A stretch of DNA of 64,000 nucleotides from an uncultured Litoreibacter sp. (GCA_947504205.1 CANNGL010000001.1:1-64000), one strand, 5' to 3'; positions 16,371 through 24,416 are shown, numbered from the stretch's first letter. Notes: generated by a model from the letters alone, not told the origin. Numbers and translations: made by a program.

Positions 16371-17762
16371 ATGTTCAATACGGTCGAACTGCCTATCTGG
16401 GCTTTGGTGCTGATTTGTCTGCTGGCTGCGGTGACGGCCGCGTCGCATCTGTTGTTTCCGTCGGTTCGCTGGTTCTTTCGTCGTCGGGCCGAGCGGGTGG
16501 TGGCGCGTCTCAATACGCGACTGACCCGACCGATCCAGCCGTTCAAGCTGGCTCAACGTCACGATATGATCCAATCCATTCTTTATGATCCCGATGTGAT
16601 CCGGGCTGTAAACGAATATGCGGACGAAAAGGGCGTACCAGATAACGTCGCCTTTGAAACAGCGGAGCGGTATGCCCGCGAAATTGTGCCAGCGTTCTCG
16701 GCTTCGGTTTATTACGGTATTGGCACCCGTTTGGCCCGATGGTTGGCCCGGGCGTTTTACCGGGTGCGGGTCGTCAATCAGGATCGCAACATCATTGGCG
16801 AGATCGATCCTGACGCCACCGTGGTGGCGATCATGAACCACCGCTCCAACATGGACTATGTTCTGGTCACCTATCTGGTCGCGGGAGATACGTCGCTGTC
16901 CTATGCGGTGGGCGAGTGGGCGTCGCGCTGGCCGCTTCGGCCCATCATCAAGGCGATGGGCGGGTACTTCATTCGGCGTAAATCGCTCAACCCGCTCTAT
17001 CGTAAGGTTTTGGCGCGATATGTTCAGCTCGCCACCAAAGAGGGGGTGACGCAGGCGGTTTTCCCCGAGGGTGGTCTTAGCCGGACCGGTGCTTTGCAAA
17101 AACCCAAACTGGGTATTCTGTCTTATATCATTGACGGGTTTGATTCAGATGGCCCGCGTGATGTGGTGTTTCTGCCGGTTGGGTTGAATTATGATCGTGT
17201 ACTCGAAGACCGGACGCTGATTGCAGCGGCCGATACCAGCAAACGGTTTCGCTTCCGCTGGATCACCGTATTTCGCTATATGCGCAGGCACCTTTGGCAG
17301 CGTGTGACGGGGCAGTTCCACCGGTTGGGATTTGCGGCGGTGTCGTTCGGGGAGCCAGTCTCTCTCAAAGCCTTTGTTTCGGAGAAAGGCACGAGCGATC
17401 CCGAACAATTGGCCGACTATCTTATGCATGAGGTGGGGTGCGCGGTGCCTATCCTTCCGGTCCCGCTGATTGCGCGTCACCTCGTTGCGCAGGGCGGCGA
17501 AGCCTCGCTTCAGGCCTTGAGAGCTGATTTCACCCATGAAGTGCAGTCTGCCGAGCACGATGCATCCGAGGTTCATTTACCTGTCGATGGACCGGCCAAA
17601 CCGATGCATGACGCGCTGCGCATGTTGGAAGTGCGCGGAGTCATCAAAATGGACAAGGACAAGGTGCACGTTACTGACGGTTTTCTGCCTCTGATGGAGT
17701 ATTACGCCGCGTCTATCTCTCATGTTCCCGCGCGGATTATCGATAAAGTCTCTGCGACATAA
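16371..17762 (+). CDS. PlsB-like glycerol-3-phosphate/lysophosphatidate acyltransferase
   Basis: A 463-residue membrane-associated acyltransferase. One N-terminal transmembrane helix (ALVLICLLAAVTAASHLL) is followed by a basic linker. The catalytic motif NHRSNMD (HxxxxD, about residue 149) and the acyl-acceptor motif FPEGGLSRTG (about residue 229) are those of the PlsB/PlsC superfamily, FPEGGxSRTG being nearer PlsB. It should acylate glycerol-3-phosphate or a related acceptor in phospholipid synthesis. It is much shorter than E. coli PlsB (about 800 residues). It lies between the divergent ecm and ccr; the 75-base gap plus 5' leader before ccr holds the promoter of ccr. The start is ATG 16371, with a TTG codon directly before it in frame. 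Confidence 0.87.
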   Translation: MFNTVELPIWALVLICLLAAVTAASHLLFPSVRWFFRRRAERVVARLNTRLTRPIQPFKLAQRHDMIQSILYDPDVIRAVNEYADEKGVPDNVAFETAERYAREIVPAFSASVYYGIGTRLARWLARAFYRVRVVNQDRNIIGEIDPDATVVAIMNHRSNMDYVLVTYLVAGDTSLSYAVGEWASRWPLRPIIKAMGGYFIRRKSLNPLYRKVLARYVQLATKEGVTQAVFPEGGLSRTGALQKPKLGILSYIIDGFDSDGPRDVVFLPVGLNYDRVLEDRTLIAAADTSKRFRFRWITVFRYMRRHLWQRVTGQFHRLGFAAVSFGEPVSLKAFVSEKGTSDPEQLADYLMHEVGCAVPILPVPLIARHLVAQGGEASLQALRADFTHEVQSAEHDASEVHLPVDGPAKPMHDALRMLEVRGVIKMDKDKVHVTDGFLPLMEYYAASISHVPARIIDKVSAT

Positions 17763-17787
17763 AATTTCAAAAATGTATCCAAAAGGG

Positions 17788-17816
17788 TTGTAATCTTACT
17801 TTGCCCTTAGTATCGG
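17788..17816 (+). promoter_or_regulatory. Possible ccr promoter
   Basis: TTGTAA (17788-17793), 17 bases, then TATCGG (17811-17816). The match is moderate. The predicted transcription start would fall just before the palindrome at 17826-17852, so a protein bound there would block rather than assist this promoter. Confidence 0.35.
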
Positions 17817-17825
17817 TGCGCTATT

Positions 17826-17852
17826 GCAGCGCAGAAAGTGATTCTGCGTTGC
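17826..17852. promoter_or_regulatory. Palindromic operator candidate upstream of ccr
   Basis: GCAGCGCAGAA, spacer AGTGA, TTCTGCGTTGC: 11-bp arms with one mismatch. Its centre is about 53 bases before the ccr start codon. The same arm occurs upstream of ecm at 16245. Two sites at two genes of one pathway argue for a pathway-specific regulator. Confidence 0.6.
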
Positions 17853-17891
17853 GGCGTAATGCGAAACCCTCAAGACTGCGGGGAAATGGGA

Positions 17892-19184
17892 ATGGCACTC
17901 GATACGAGAGATACTGTGATGGACTACAACGCCGAAGAGAAAGATTTGTACGAGGTTGGTGAAATCCCACCGCTCGGCCATGTGCCGAAACAAATGTACG
18001 CCTGGGCGATCCGTCGGGAGCGTCATGGCGAGCCAGAAGAGGCTTTCCGGACAGAGGTTGTGGATGTCAAACAACCCGACAGCCATGAAGTTGTCGTCTT
18101 GGTGATGGCTGCTGGCGTCAATTACAATGGCGTGTGGGCGGGCCTTGGTGTTCCGATCTCACCCTTTGATGTGCATGGTGAACCTTACCATATCGCGGGC
18201 TCCGATGCGTCTGGCATCGTCTGGGCCGTGGGGGAGAAAGTAACCCGCTGGAAAGTGGGTGATGAGGTCGTCATCCACTGCAATCAGGATGATGGTGATG
18301 ATGAGGAGTGCAACGGCGGCGATCCGATGTTCTCCAACAGCCAACGGATTTGGGGCTACGAGACGCCCGATGGATCCTTTGCGCAGTTTACCACAGTGCA
18401 AAGTCAGCAATTGATGCCCCGTCCGCAACACCTGACATGGGAAGAAAGTGCGTGTTACACCCTGACACTGGCAACGGCTTATCGGATGTTGTTCGGCCAT
18501 CATCCGCATGAACTGAAGCCTGGTCAGAACGTTCTGGTTTGGGGCGCATCTGGCGGCCTGGGCTCTTACGCGATCCAGTTGGCCAACACTGCTGGTGCAA
18601 ATGCGATTGGCGTGATCTCGGAAGAAGACAAGCGTGACTTCGTCATGGGGCTCGGTGCCAAAGGCGTGATCAACCGCAAAGATTTCAATTGCTGGGGTCA
18701 GCTGCCAAAGGTGAACACAGACGAGTACAAGGCTTGGTTCGGCGAAGTTCGCAAGTTCGGCAAAGCCATCTGGGACATCACCGGCAAAGGCAACAATGTT
18801 GACATGGTGTTTGAACATCCGGGCGAGGCGACATTCCCTGTCTCGACCTTCGTCTGCAAGAAAGGCGGGATGGTTGTGATCTGTGCTGGAACGACCGGCT
18901 ATAACCTGACCATGGATGCGCGCTATGTTTGGATGCACCAGAAGCGCGTACAGGGGTCTCACTTTGCACATCTCAAGCAGGCCGCGTCTGCAAACCAGTT
19001 GATGGTCGAGCGTCGTTTGGATCCGTGCATGTCGGAAGTTTTCCCGTGGAACGAGATCCCTCAGGCGCATACCAAAATGCTGCGTAACGAGCACAAACCG
19101 GGCAACATGGCGGTTCTTGTCACCGCTACGCAAACCGGGTTGTCCACCTTTGAGGACACGCTCGAAGCAAGCCGACAGGCTTGA
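17892..19184 (+). CDS. ccr: Crotonyl-CoA carboxylase/reductase
   Basis: A 430-residue enzyme counted from ATG 17892 (MALDTRD), the length known for Rhodobacter Ccr; in-frame ATG 17886 is an alternative. It reductively carboxylates crotonyl-CoA with NADPH and CO2 to ethylmalonyl-CoA, the key step of the ethylmalonyl-CoA pathway. It belongs to the MDR superfamily: PPLGHVPKQMYAWAIRRERH, AAGVNYNGVWAGLG, HCNQDDGDDEECNGGDPMFS, the NADPH-binding VWGASGGLGSYA (about residue 220) and VDMVFEHPGEATFPVSTFV are near-invariant Ccr blocks. The gene is monocistronic, with a strong terminator after it, and is followed by the quorum-sensing genes. Confidence 0.97.
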   Translation: MALDTRDTVMDYNAEEKDLYEVGEIPPLGHVPKQMYAWAIRRERHGEPEEAFRTEVVDVKQPDSHEVVVLVMAAGVNYNGVWAGLGVPISPFDVHGEPYHIAGSDASGIVWAVGEKVTRWKVGDEVVIHCNQDDGDDEECNGGDPMFSNSQRIWGYETPDGSFAQFTTVQSQQLMPRPQHLTWEESACYTLTLATAYRMLFGHHPHELKPGQNVLVWGASGGLGSYAIQLANTAGANAIGVISEEDKRDFVMGLGAKGVINRKDFNCWGQLPKVNTDEYKAWFGEVRKFGKAIWDITGKGNNVDMVFEHPGEATFPVSTFVCKKGGMVVICAGTTGYNLTMDARYVWMHQKRVQGSHFAHLKQAASANQLMVERRLDPCMSEVFPWNEIPQAHTKMLRNEHKPGNMAVLVTATQTGLSTFEDTLEASRQA

Positions 19185-19237
19185 GCGCGAAAGGTTATAA
19201 AAGACCTACCTGACGTGGCGACCAAAATTTACTAGCC

Positions 19238-19275
19238 AAAGACCCCGCGAATCACCGGTTCGCGGGGTCTTTTTT
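19238..19275 (+). terminator. Terminator of ccr
   Basis: AAAGACCCCGCGAA (19238-19251) pairs perfectly with TTCGCGGGGTCTTT (19259-19272) over a 7-base loop and continues into T residues. It is one of the strongest hairpins in the window and separates ccr from the luxR-luxI unit. Confidence 0.92.
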
Positions 19276-19391
19276 GTTAACCAAAACCGCCGATCAAGTG
19301 ATTTCAGGGGGTTAAAAATGCCGCCCTCACCATTTTGGGGGAGGGAATATCCGTGAATACTTTTTAAACCACCCATGGGTTAATCTGTTTG

Positions 19392-19407
19392 TTAACGGTT
19401 GATTAAC
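19392..19407 (+). promoter_or_regulatory. CtrA-type box TTAA-N7-TTAAC before the luxR-luxI unit
   Basis: TTAA (19392-19395), seven bases CGGTTGA, TTAAC (19403-19407): an exact match to the alphaproteobacterial CtrA consensus. It ends 21 bases before the start codon of the small ORF at 19429. Another TTAA lies at 19380, and the flanking GTTAATC/GATTAAC form a 7-bp inverted repeat (19379-19385 and 19401-19407). Confidence 0.6.
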
Positions 19408-19428
19408 TAATTGGGAAGGACATTGGAC

Positions 19429-19641
19429 ATGACGAATGATTGGATTATCGACGTCTTGTTGGATCTGAAGAAGTTCTCGGCAAAGAACAGTATGGACGAC
19501 CTTGCCGAGCACCTCAACGATACGATCACTGTGGCGACAGCTGAGCTGATGCCGCAGGGTTCAACGGGACCGCGAATGGCAGGTGAAGTTGAACAAGCTC
19601 GTAGATATGCAAGAGATGCTATCTCAGGCAACAACGCTTGA
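19429..19641 (+). CDS. Small conserved-looking protein ahead of luxR, unknown function
   Basis: A 70-residue protein starting with MTNDWIIDVLLDLKKFSAKN, with AAGGA 8 bases before the ATG. It is probably helical: a hydrophobic heptad-like N-terminal half and a polar C-terminal half rich in Arg, Ala and Glu (MAGEVEQARRYARDAISGN). There is no signal peptide or membrane span. Its 3' end overlaps the luxR reading frame by up to 59 bases, so the two must be co-transcribed and are perhaps coupled. I do not recognise the family; a modulator of the LuxR protein or of quorum sensing is only a guess from position. Confidence 0.7.
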   Translation: MTNDWIIDVLLDLKKFSAKNSMDDLAEHLNDTITVATAELMPQGSTGPRMAGEVEQARRYARDAISGNNA

Positions 19642-20299
19642 AGCGCTACAGGGTTTTGTCGAAAGCTTGCGAGATGTCTATGACATCGAACATCTGGTCT
19701 ATCACTCAGTTAACCCAAAAGGGGGCCAATACGCGGCACTGACCTACGATCCGAGTTGGGTGGAGCGTTATATCGAGGAAGATTATGCGCGGATCGATCC
19801 AGTTGTGCAGTCTGCCTATCGCCGGTTTCATCCGGTGGATTGGAAAGCTCTTGATTGGTCTGCCAAGACCACGCGGCAGTTTCTGGGGGAAGCGATTGAC
19901 GCAGGTATTGGCAATCAAGGCTTCTCTATCCCGATCCGCGGGCCTAGCGGGCAATTCGCACTGTTTTCGGCGAACCAGAAAGGCAACGATGATGCTTGGG
20001 CCGCCTACACAAATGAACGGGTGAGTGATCTCATTCTGATTGCTCATTATCTGAACGAGAAGGCGTTGGAGATTGAAGGGTCCGAAGAACGCGGACCTGT
20101 GCGGCCACTCAGCCCACGTGAGAAGGATACACTCACCCTTCTGGCCTTGGGCAACAACCGGGCCAATGTCGCAGAAACGCTCAATATCTCGGAAAATACT
20201 TTGCGGGTGTATATTGAGAGCGCGCGTTTCAAACTTGGTGCCACGAACACCACGCATGCGGTCGCGATGGCGCTGCTTCATGGTCTGATTGTTGTGTGA
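19583..20299 (+). CDS. LuxR-family quorum-sensing transcriptional regulator
   Basis: A 238-residue regulator if GTG 19583 is used; ATG 19607 or 19616 would shorten it by 8 or 11 residues, and no ribosome-binding site is decisive. Residues about 20-160 form the autoinducer-binding domain (WVERYIEEDYARIDPVV carries the Trp, Tyr, Asp and Pro positions that line the acyl-homoserine-lactone pocket). The C-terminal HTH starts at LSPREKDTLTLLALGNN and continues through AETLNISENTLRVYIESARFK. It should bind acyl-HSL made by the LuxI-type enzyme encoded 100 bases downstream and regulate DNA targets. The 5' end overlaps the small ORF in another frame, which is unusual. Confidence 0.93.
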   Translation: MKLNKLVDMQEMLSQATTLEALQGFVESLRDVYDIEHLVYHSVNPKGGQYAALTYDPSWVERYIEEDYARIDPVVQSAYRRFHPVDWKALDWSAKTTRQFLGEAIDAGIGNQGFSIPIRGPSGQFALFSANQKGNDDAWAAYTNERVSDLILIAHYLNEKALEIEGSEERGPVRPLSPREKDTLTLLALGNNRANVAETLNISENTLRVYIESARFKLGATNTTHAVAMALLHGLIVV

Positions 20300-20368
20300 G
20301 CCGTTGCGGGCCTGCGGGTCGGCACGGTCGCATCATTTCACCTTCCTTAAGTAACGCCTGACAAGAGG

Positions 20369-20391
20369 CCTCCCACCGAAACGGTTGGAGG
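20369..20391 (+). promoter_or_regulatory. Hairpin covering the ribosome-binding site of luxI
   Basis: CCTCCCACCG (20369-20378), loop AAA, CGGTTGGAGG (20382-20391): nine of ten positions pair. The descending arm contains the Shine-Dalgarno GGAGGG (20387-20392), which stands 6 bases before the GTG start at 20399. No T-run follows, so it is not a terminator. In the folded mRNA the luxI ribosome-binding site would be closed. Confidence 0.6.
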
Positions 20392-20398
20392 GCCCCCG

Positions 20399-21043
20399 GT
20401 GATCAGATATCTCTACGCAGACCAGCTTGATGCGTTGCCAAAGCTACGTGACAGCATGCTTCGCGACCGCGCCACACAATTTCATGACCGACTGAAATGG
20501 GAGGTCAGAGTTGATGAAGACGGCTTTGAGAGGGATCAATATGACACGTTGAACCCGCTTTACGTCATCTGGGAAACTCAGGCTGGCACACATGGTGGCT
20601 CGATGCGGTTTCTGCCGACCACAGGTGATACCATGGTCAATGACTTCTTCTCTCACATTATTGGAGGAGGTGAGATATGCGCGCCAACTATCTGGGAAAC
20701 AACGCGGTTTTGCATCTCTCCCGACAGCGAGAGTGGGAGTCAGACCGCAGCAGCCCTGATGCTGGCCGGTGCCGAGCTGGGCGTGGGATTTGGCCTGAGC
20801 CATTCGATCGGTGTGTTTGATGCGCGCATGGTGCGTATCTATCGGAAGTTGGGATGGTCGCCAGAGATTTTGGGTACGGACGGGCAGGGTCGTGACCGCG
20901 TAAGCGCCGGTTTGTGGGAGTTTTCGGAGAGCGCCAGGCTAAAGATGGCCGCCAAAGCCGGGATAAGCCCTGAGCTATCAACGCACTGGTTCCGGCGTGC
21001 CTTTGGTCTGATTGAAAAACCGACCGAAAAAATCGCGGCCTGA
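20399..21043 (+). CDS. Acyl-homoserine-lactone synthase (LuxI family)
   Basis: A 214-residue autoinducer synthase, which makes acyl-HSL from S-adenosylmethionine and acyl-ACP. The invariant residues fall at their canonical places: Arg24, Phe28 and Trp34 (RATQF, LKWEV), the acidic set Glu44, Asp46 and Asp49 (FERDQYD), Arg70 in GSMRFLPTT, and Glu100/Arg103 in WETTRF. The start is GTG with a strong GGAGGG 6 bases upstream, but that site lies in a hairpin. It is the last gene of the luxR-luxI unit. I found no clear lux box in 20300-20398. Confidence 0.95.
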   Translation: MIRYLYADQLDALPKLRDSMLRDRATQFHDRLKWEVRVDEDGFERDQYDTLNPLYVIWETQAGTHGGSMRFLPTTGDTMVNDFFSHIIGGGEICAPTIWETTRFCISPDSESGSQTAAALMLAGAELGVGFGLSHSIGVFDARMVRIYRKLGWSPEILGTDGQGRDRVSAGLWEFSESARLKMAAKAGISPELSTHWFRRAFGLIEKPTEKIAA

Positions 21044-21090
21044 GCTAGGCTTGACTGGTCCCCATCAGTGCTGCGGGATAGGGTGCAGCC

Positions 21091-22614
21091 ATGCAGGCCG
21101 TGACCTTCTCAGACGATCAGGCAGAAGCCTATGATGCTCTAACCGACTTGCTGGAGCGGGCGGGCGTCGACCTTATGAACTCCACCTTGTTGCCGCTGCA
21201 GGAAGAGCGCTCTCAGGTGATGGCCATTGTTGGCAAAGCGGGCTCTGGTAAAACGCTGCTGCTGGCCCAGATGGTACAGGCGCTGGAGGAGGCCGGGCTT
21301 GATCTGGTTTCGGGCGATTATGAGGGCAAAGCGCGCAAGGATCGGCGCACGCTGGCTGTTTTGGCGCCGACCAACAAGGCGGCAAGCGTGTTGCGGAACC
21401 GTGGTGTGCCTGCGACGACGATCCACCGTATTCTCTATACGCCGATGTATGATCCGGATTATGAAAAGATCGCTGATTGGTTGGTGGGCAATGGGGATCG
21501 GCCCGAGGTCGAAGGCCTCACAGATACGGCACTGGATCGTGCCAAACGCTTTTATGATGATCACAAATCCATTCCGGGGGCTTTGGCGGCGGCCGGTCTC
21601 AAAGGCAGCGATTTCATTCAAGGATGGAAGCGGCGCGAAGATCCTTTGGATATCGGTTTTGTAGATGAAAGCTCGATGCTTGATGACAAGCAGTATGAAG
21701 ATCTACGCGAGATTTTCCCGACGCTGGTTCTGTTTGGTGATCCAGCCCAGTTGGCGCCGGTTGGGCAGTCGGGCGAGATGGTGTTCGACAAGCTGAAGGA
21801 TGGGCGTAAGCTCGTGCTGTCGCGGGTTCACAGGCAGCAGCAGGATAATCCAATTCTGGATTTGGCTCATGCTTTGTCTGATCCCGATCTGCGGTTCGAG
21901 GATTTCGAGCGTCTGATAGAGGATAAAAGTCGCGATGATGATCGGGTGGTTTACGCAGGCCGCGTGGAAGCTGATCTGATGGCGCGCTCTCCCGTACTGG
22001 TGTGGCGCAATGCGACGCGTATCAGATTGATCCAGGCGTGGCGCGCTGCCTATGGCGCAACGGTGGACACGCTTCTTGAGGGTGAGCCGCTGATTTGTGA
22101 CGGGATCGAGTTGCCGCTCAAGCATCGGAAGAAGCGTATTGATCTCGAAGCCCGGGGTCTGATCAAGGGCGCGCAGGTGATTTATCTGGGGCCTGGAAAA
22201 CGAACGGGCTTTTCGCGCCTTCATGTGTTGGGTGCGGAGGACCCGCAGGTGTCGGCGGCCTCTATCATCAAGATTGAAGCGCCGGATGAGGAAGAGCCGT
22301 TCATTCCCTTTGCAGCGCATATGGGCGCCACATTTCTGCATGGCGCTGCGGTGACCATCCACAAGGCACAGGGGTCTCAGTGGGATACCGTTCAGGTGTT
22401 TGCCCCCGATCTTTTTGCTGCCGCAAGATCCGGGCGCGACGAGGCGGGGCAGCCGTTGTGGAAGCGTTTGGCCTATGTGGCGATCACGCGGGCTGAGAAC
22501 CGCTTGCTGTGGGTCACGCGAAACCGATTGGCCAGACCCGAGGGACAATTGGTCGTCGATGATCTTCGAACAGCACCCGCCCCTCTGACGCTGGAAGCGC
22601 AGGGCGAAGACTAG
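21091..22614 (+). CDS. SF1 ATP-dependent DNA helicase, RecD/Dda-like
   Basis: A 507-residue helicase. Walker A GKAGSGKT is at about residue 48, motif Ia APTNKAASVL at about 92, Walker B GFVDESSML at about 189, motif III LFGDPAQLAPVGQ at about 212, HRQQQDNPILDLA, and the C-terminal UvrD_C2-type motifs TIHKAQGSQWDTV (about 426) and AYVAITRAENRLLWV (about 467). Length and order fit RecD2/Dda-type 5'-3' helicases rather than RecBCD RecD. Its role is probably recombination or replication restart. The convergent next gene shares its stop: the CTAG at 22611-22614 provides TAG on both strands. Confidence 0.93.
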   Translation: MQAVTFSDDQAEAYDALTDLLERAGVDLMNSTLLPLQEERSQVMAIVGKAGSGKTLLLAQMVQALEEAGLDLVSGDYEGKARKDRRTLAVLAPTNKAASVLRNRGVPATTIHRILYTPMYDPDYEKIADWLVGNGDRPEVEGLTDTALDRAKRFYDDHKSIPGALAAAGLKGSDFIQGWKRREDPLDIGFVDESSMLDDKQYEDLREIFPTLVLFGDPAQLAPVGQSGEMVFDKLKDGRKLVLSRVHRQQQDNPILDLAHALSDPDLRFEDFERLIEDKSRDDDRVVYAGRVEADLMARSPVLVWRNATRIRLIQAWRAAYGATVDTLLEGEPLICDGIELPLKHRKKRIDLEARGLIKGAQVIYLGPGKRTGFSRLHVLGAEDPQVSAASIIKIEAPDEEEPFIPFAAHMGATFLHGAAVTIHKAQGSQWDTVQVFAPDLFAAARSGRDEAGQPLWKRLAYVAITRAENRLLWVTRNRLARPEGQLVVDDLRTAPAPLTLEAQGED

Positions 22615-23372
22615 ATGCGGATCACCCGGAATATGGCCGATGCTCCCCAACCCGCAGCGATGGCGATGGTCAGGGACAAAATCCCGTAGATCAGTGGCTG
22701 ATTGTGCGCCAGATCGTAAATCCAGCGTTCGAGACCGACTTTGTTGACATCGATGACCGTATCAAAGCGATCGACAACAGTGCCGCCGCGGGTCAGAAAA
22801 ATTGATGTCCGGTAGGGTCCTTCAACCAGATTGGCCGGCAGATCGATTTGAGTTGAAAACAGCGTGTCGTCGCGCAGATCAATAGCGGCGTTGAGATATT
22901 GATAGAGGTTGGCGTTGGTGCGAATACGGATCAAGGCGTTGGTGAAATCCCGAGGGTGTTGAACCATGTCGGTTACGCCAACGGCGCGAATGGCCTTTGG
23001 GATCGACACATGGTGGCGCAAGTCTTCGGTGAAGCTGAGGATTTCTTGCAAGGGCGCAGTTGTTGCAACTGCGTAGAAACTGGGAGCCAGATCGACCTCG
23101 GCCGCTTCGGTGTTCACCCAGATGCCATAGCGTTTGTCTTTCTTGCGCACTGTTACCGGTTCGCTGGGGCCAGCAACTGTGATTATCACGTGCAAGGGCT
23201 CGCTCTGATCAGGCTCGCGATCCCGTTTGACTGCTCCGTAGATCAAGATGTCGGAGCCATCAAAATTCGCGGTGATCGCGACTTCATCCCGTGACAGACC
23301 GGCGACGACCTGTTCGGCGGCTGCAGGAAGGGCGATGACTACCGCAAGGCATAGCAGGATAATGCGCATCAA
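22611..23372 (-). CDS. TIGR02186-type putative membrane protein
   Basis: A 253-residue protein with a signal peptide (MMRIILLCLAVVIALPAAAE), a beta-rich periplasmic domain (VVAGLSRDEVAITANFDGSD and later GIWVNTEAAEVDLAPSFYAV) and one C-terminal transmembrane helix (LIYGILSLTIAIAAGWGASA). I recognise it as the alphaproteobacterial conserved family called TIGR02186 (Alph_Pro_TM), which regularly accompanies a TauE/SafE exporter. It overlaps the TauE-like gene by 4 bases. It is probably a periplasmic partner of the exporter; the biochemistry is unknown. Confidence 0.85.
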   Translation of the reverse strand: MMRIILLCLAVVIALPAAAEQVVAGLSRDEVAITANFDGSDILIYGAVKRDREPDQSEPLHVIITVAGPSEPVTVRKKDKRYGIWVNTEAAEVDLAPSFYAVATTAPLQEILSFTEDLRHHVSIPKAIRAVGVTDMVQHPRDFTNALIRIRTNANLYQYLNAAIDLRDDTLFSTQIDLPANLVEGPYRTSIFLTRGGTVVDRFDTVIDVNKVGLERWIYDLAHNQPLIYGILSLTIAIAAGWGASAIFRVIRI

Positions 23373-24286
23373 TGTCCTGCTCCCTGACCGATGGAATAAA
23401 GCTCTCCGGGCATGACAAGAAGATCGAGGGCAAGTTTGAAGCAGACTGCGAGCACCATAATCGACAGCAGAATGCGCAACTGCTCTGCCTTCAACCTGGT
23501 GCCGATCCGCGTGCCCACCTGCGCGCCGACAACCCCGCCGATCAGAAGCAGCACGGCCAAGGCCATATCGACGGTGTAGTTGGTGGTCGCATGCATCAAC
23601 GTGGTGAAACCGGTGACGAAGATGATCTGGAAGAGGGAGGTGCCAACGACGACCTTGGTCGGCATGCCCAGCAGATAGATCATGGCCGGCACCATGATAA
23701 AGCCGCCTCCGACCCCCATGATCGCGGCCAATATGCCGACAAATACACCGACCAGAACTGGCGGAATGACCGAGATATATAAGCCCGATGTGCGGAACTT
23801 CATCTTAAAGGGCAGAGCATGAACCAGCCCGTGTTTTTTGCGTGTTCTTACTGGTGTTGGTGATTTTGACCGCCGGATCGCGCGGTAGCTTTCGAGAAAC
23901 ATCAGCCCGCCGATGATGCCGAGAAAGACGACGTAACAAAGCCGCACCAACAGGTCGACCTGACCCATCTCTCTCAGGATCGCGAAAATCTGCACGCCTA
24001 ACGCGGCTCCTGCAAGGCCGCCGATCAACAGGACCGTGCCCATTTTCAGATCGACGGTTTTGCGTCGGAGATGCGCCAAGACGCCTGAGAAGGACGAGGC
24101 CACGATCTGATTGGCTTCGGTTGCTACTGCTACGGCTGGTGGTATTCCGATGAAGAACAGAAGCGGTGTCATCAAAAATCCACCGCCGACGCCAAACATT
24201 CCTGACAGCACACCCACAAGGCCGCCCAATCCCAGAAGCAGGAAAGCGTTTACAGAGACCTCAGCGATGGGCAGGTAGATTTGCAT
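23369..24286 (-). CDS. TauE/SafE-family sulfite/organosulfonate exporter
   Basis: A 305-residue polytopic membrane protein with about eight helices in two homologous halves. The duplicated motif GVLSGMFGVGGGFLMTPLL (about residues 24-42) and GILAAIMGVGGGFIMVPAM (about residues 174-192) is the signature of the TauE/SafE family, thought to export sulfite, sulfoacetate or related anions. It is co-transcribed with the TIGR02186-type protein. Palindromic sequence directly upstream (24299-24344) may be its operator. Substrate assignment is by family only. Confidence 0.9.
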   Translation of the reverse strand: MQIYLPIAEVSVNAFLLLGLGGLVGVLSGMFGVGGGFLMTPLLFFIGIPPAVAVATEANQIVASSFSGVLAHLRRKTVDLKMGTVLLIGGLAGAALGVQIFAILREMGQVDLLVRLCYVVFLGIIGGLMFLESYRAIRRSKSPTPVRTRKKHGLVHALPFKMKFRTSGLYISVIPPVLVGVFVGILAAIMGVGGGFIMVPAMIYLLGMPTKVVVGTSLFQIIFVTGFTTLMHATTNYTVDMALAVLLLIGGVVGAQVGTRIGTRLKAEQLRILLSIMVLAVCFKLALDLLVMPGELYSIGQGAGH

Positions 24287-24298
24287 GTCAGCCCGTTA

Positions 24299-24344
24299 CG
24301 CCTGCATATGCAGGCGCGCAACAGCCAATTGCTGCGCCTGCATA
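24299..24344. promoter_or_regulatory. Palindrome cluster upstream of the TauE-like gene
   Basis: CGCCTGCATATGCAGGCG (24299-24316) is a perfect 18-bp palindrome. Next to it GCGCAACA/TGCTGCGC is an imperfect inverted repeat (7 of 8), and CGCCTGCATA occurs again at about 24335. The block starts 13 bases before the start codon of the exporter gene and looks like a repressor operator. Confidence 0.5.
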
Positions 24345-24416
24345 AGGCCAGATGCGACAAATCGGAGCGATCGGCCCTGCGCGGTTGTGGCCTTGCGGAA
24401 ACCGCATGGCGCTGGC

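Noticed and set aside
18159-19133. A 324-residue minus-strand frame inside ccr
   Set aside because: ccr is unambiguous on the plus strand; the antisense product has no recognisable motif.
20300-20398. Search for a lux box between luxR and luxI
   Set aside because: No 18-20 bp palindrome of the CTG-N10-CAG type is convincing; only the ribosome-binding-site hairpin stands out.
21703-22650. A 315-residue minus-strand frame inside the helicase gene
   Set aside because: The helicase motifs are complete on the plus strand; the antisense frame is a shadow.
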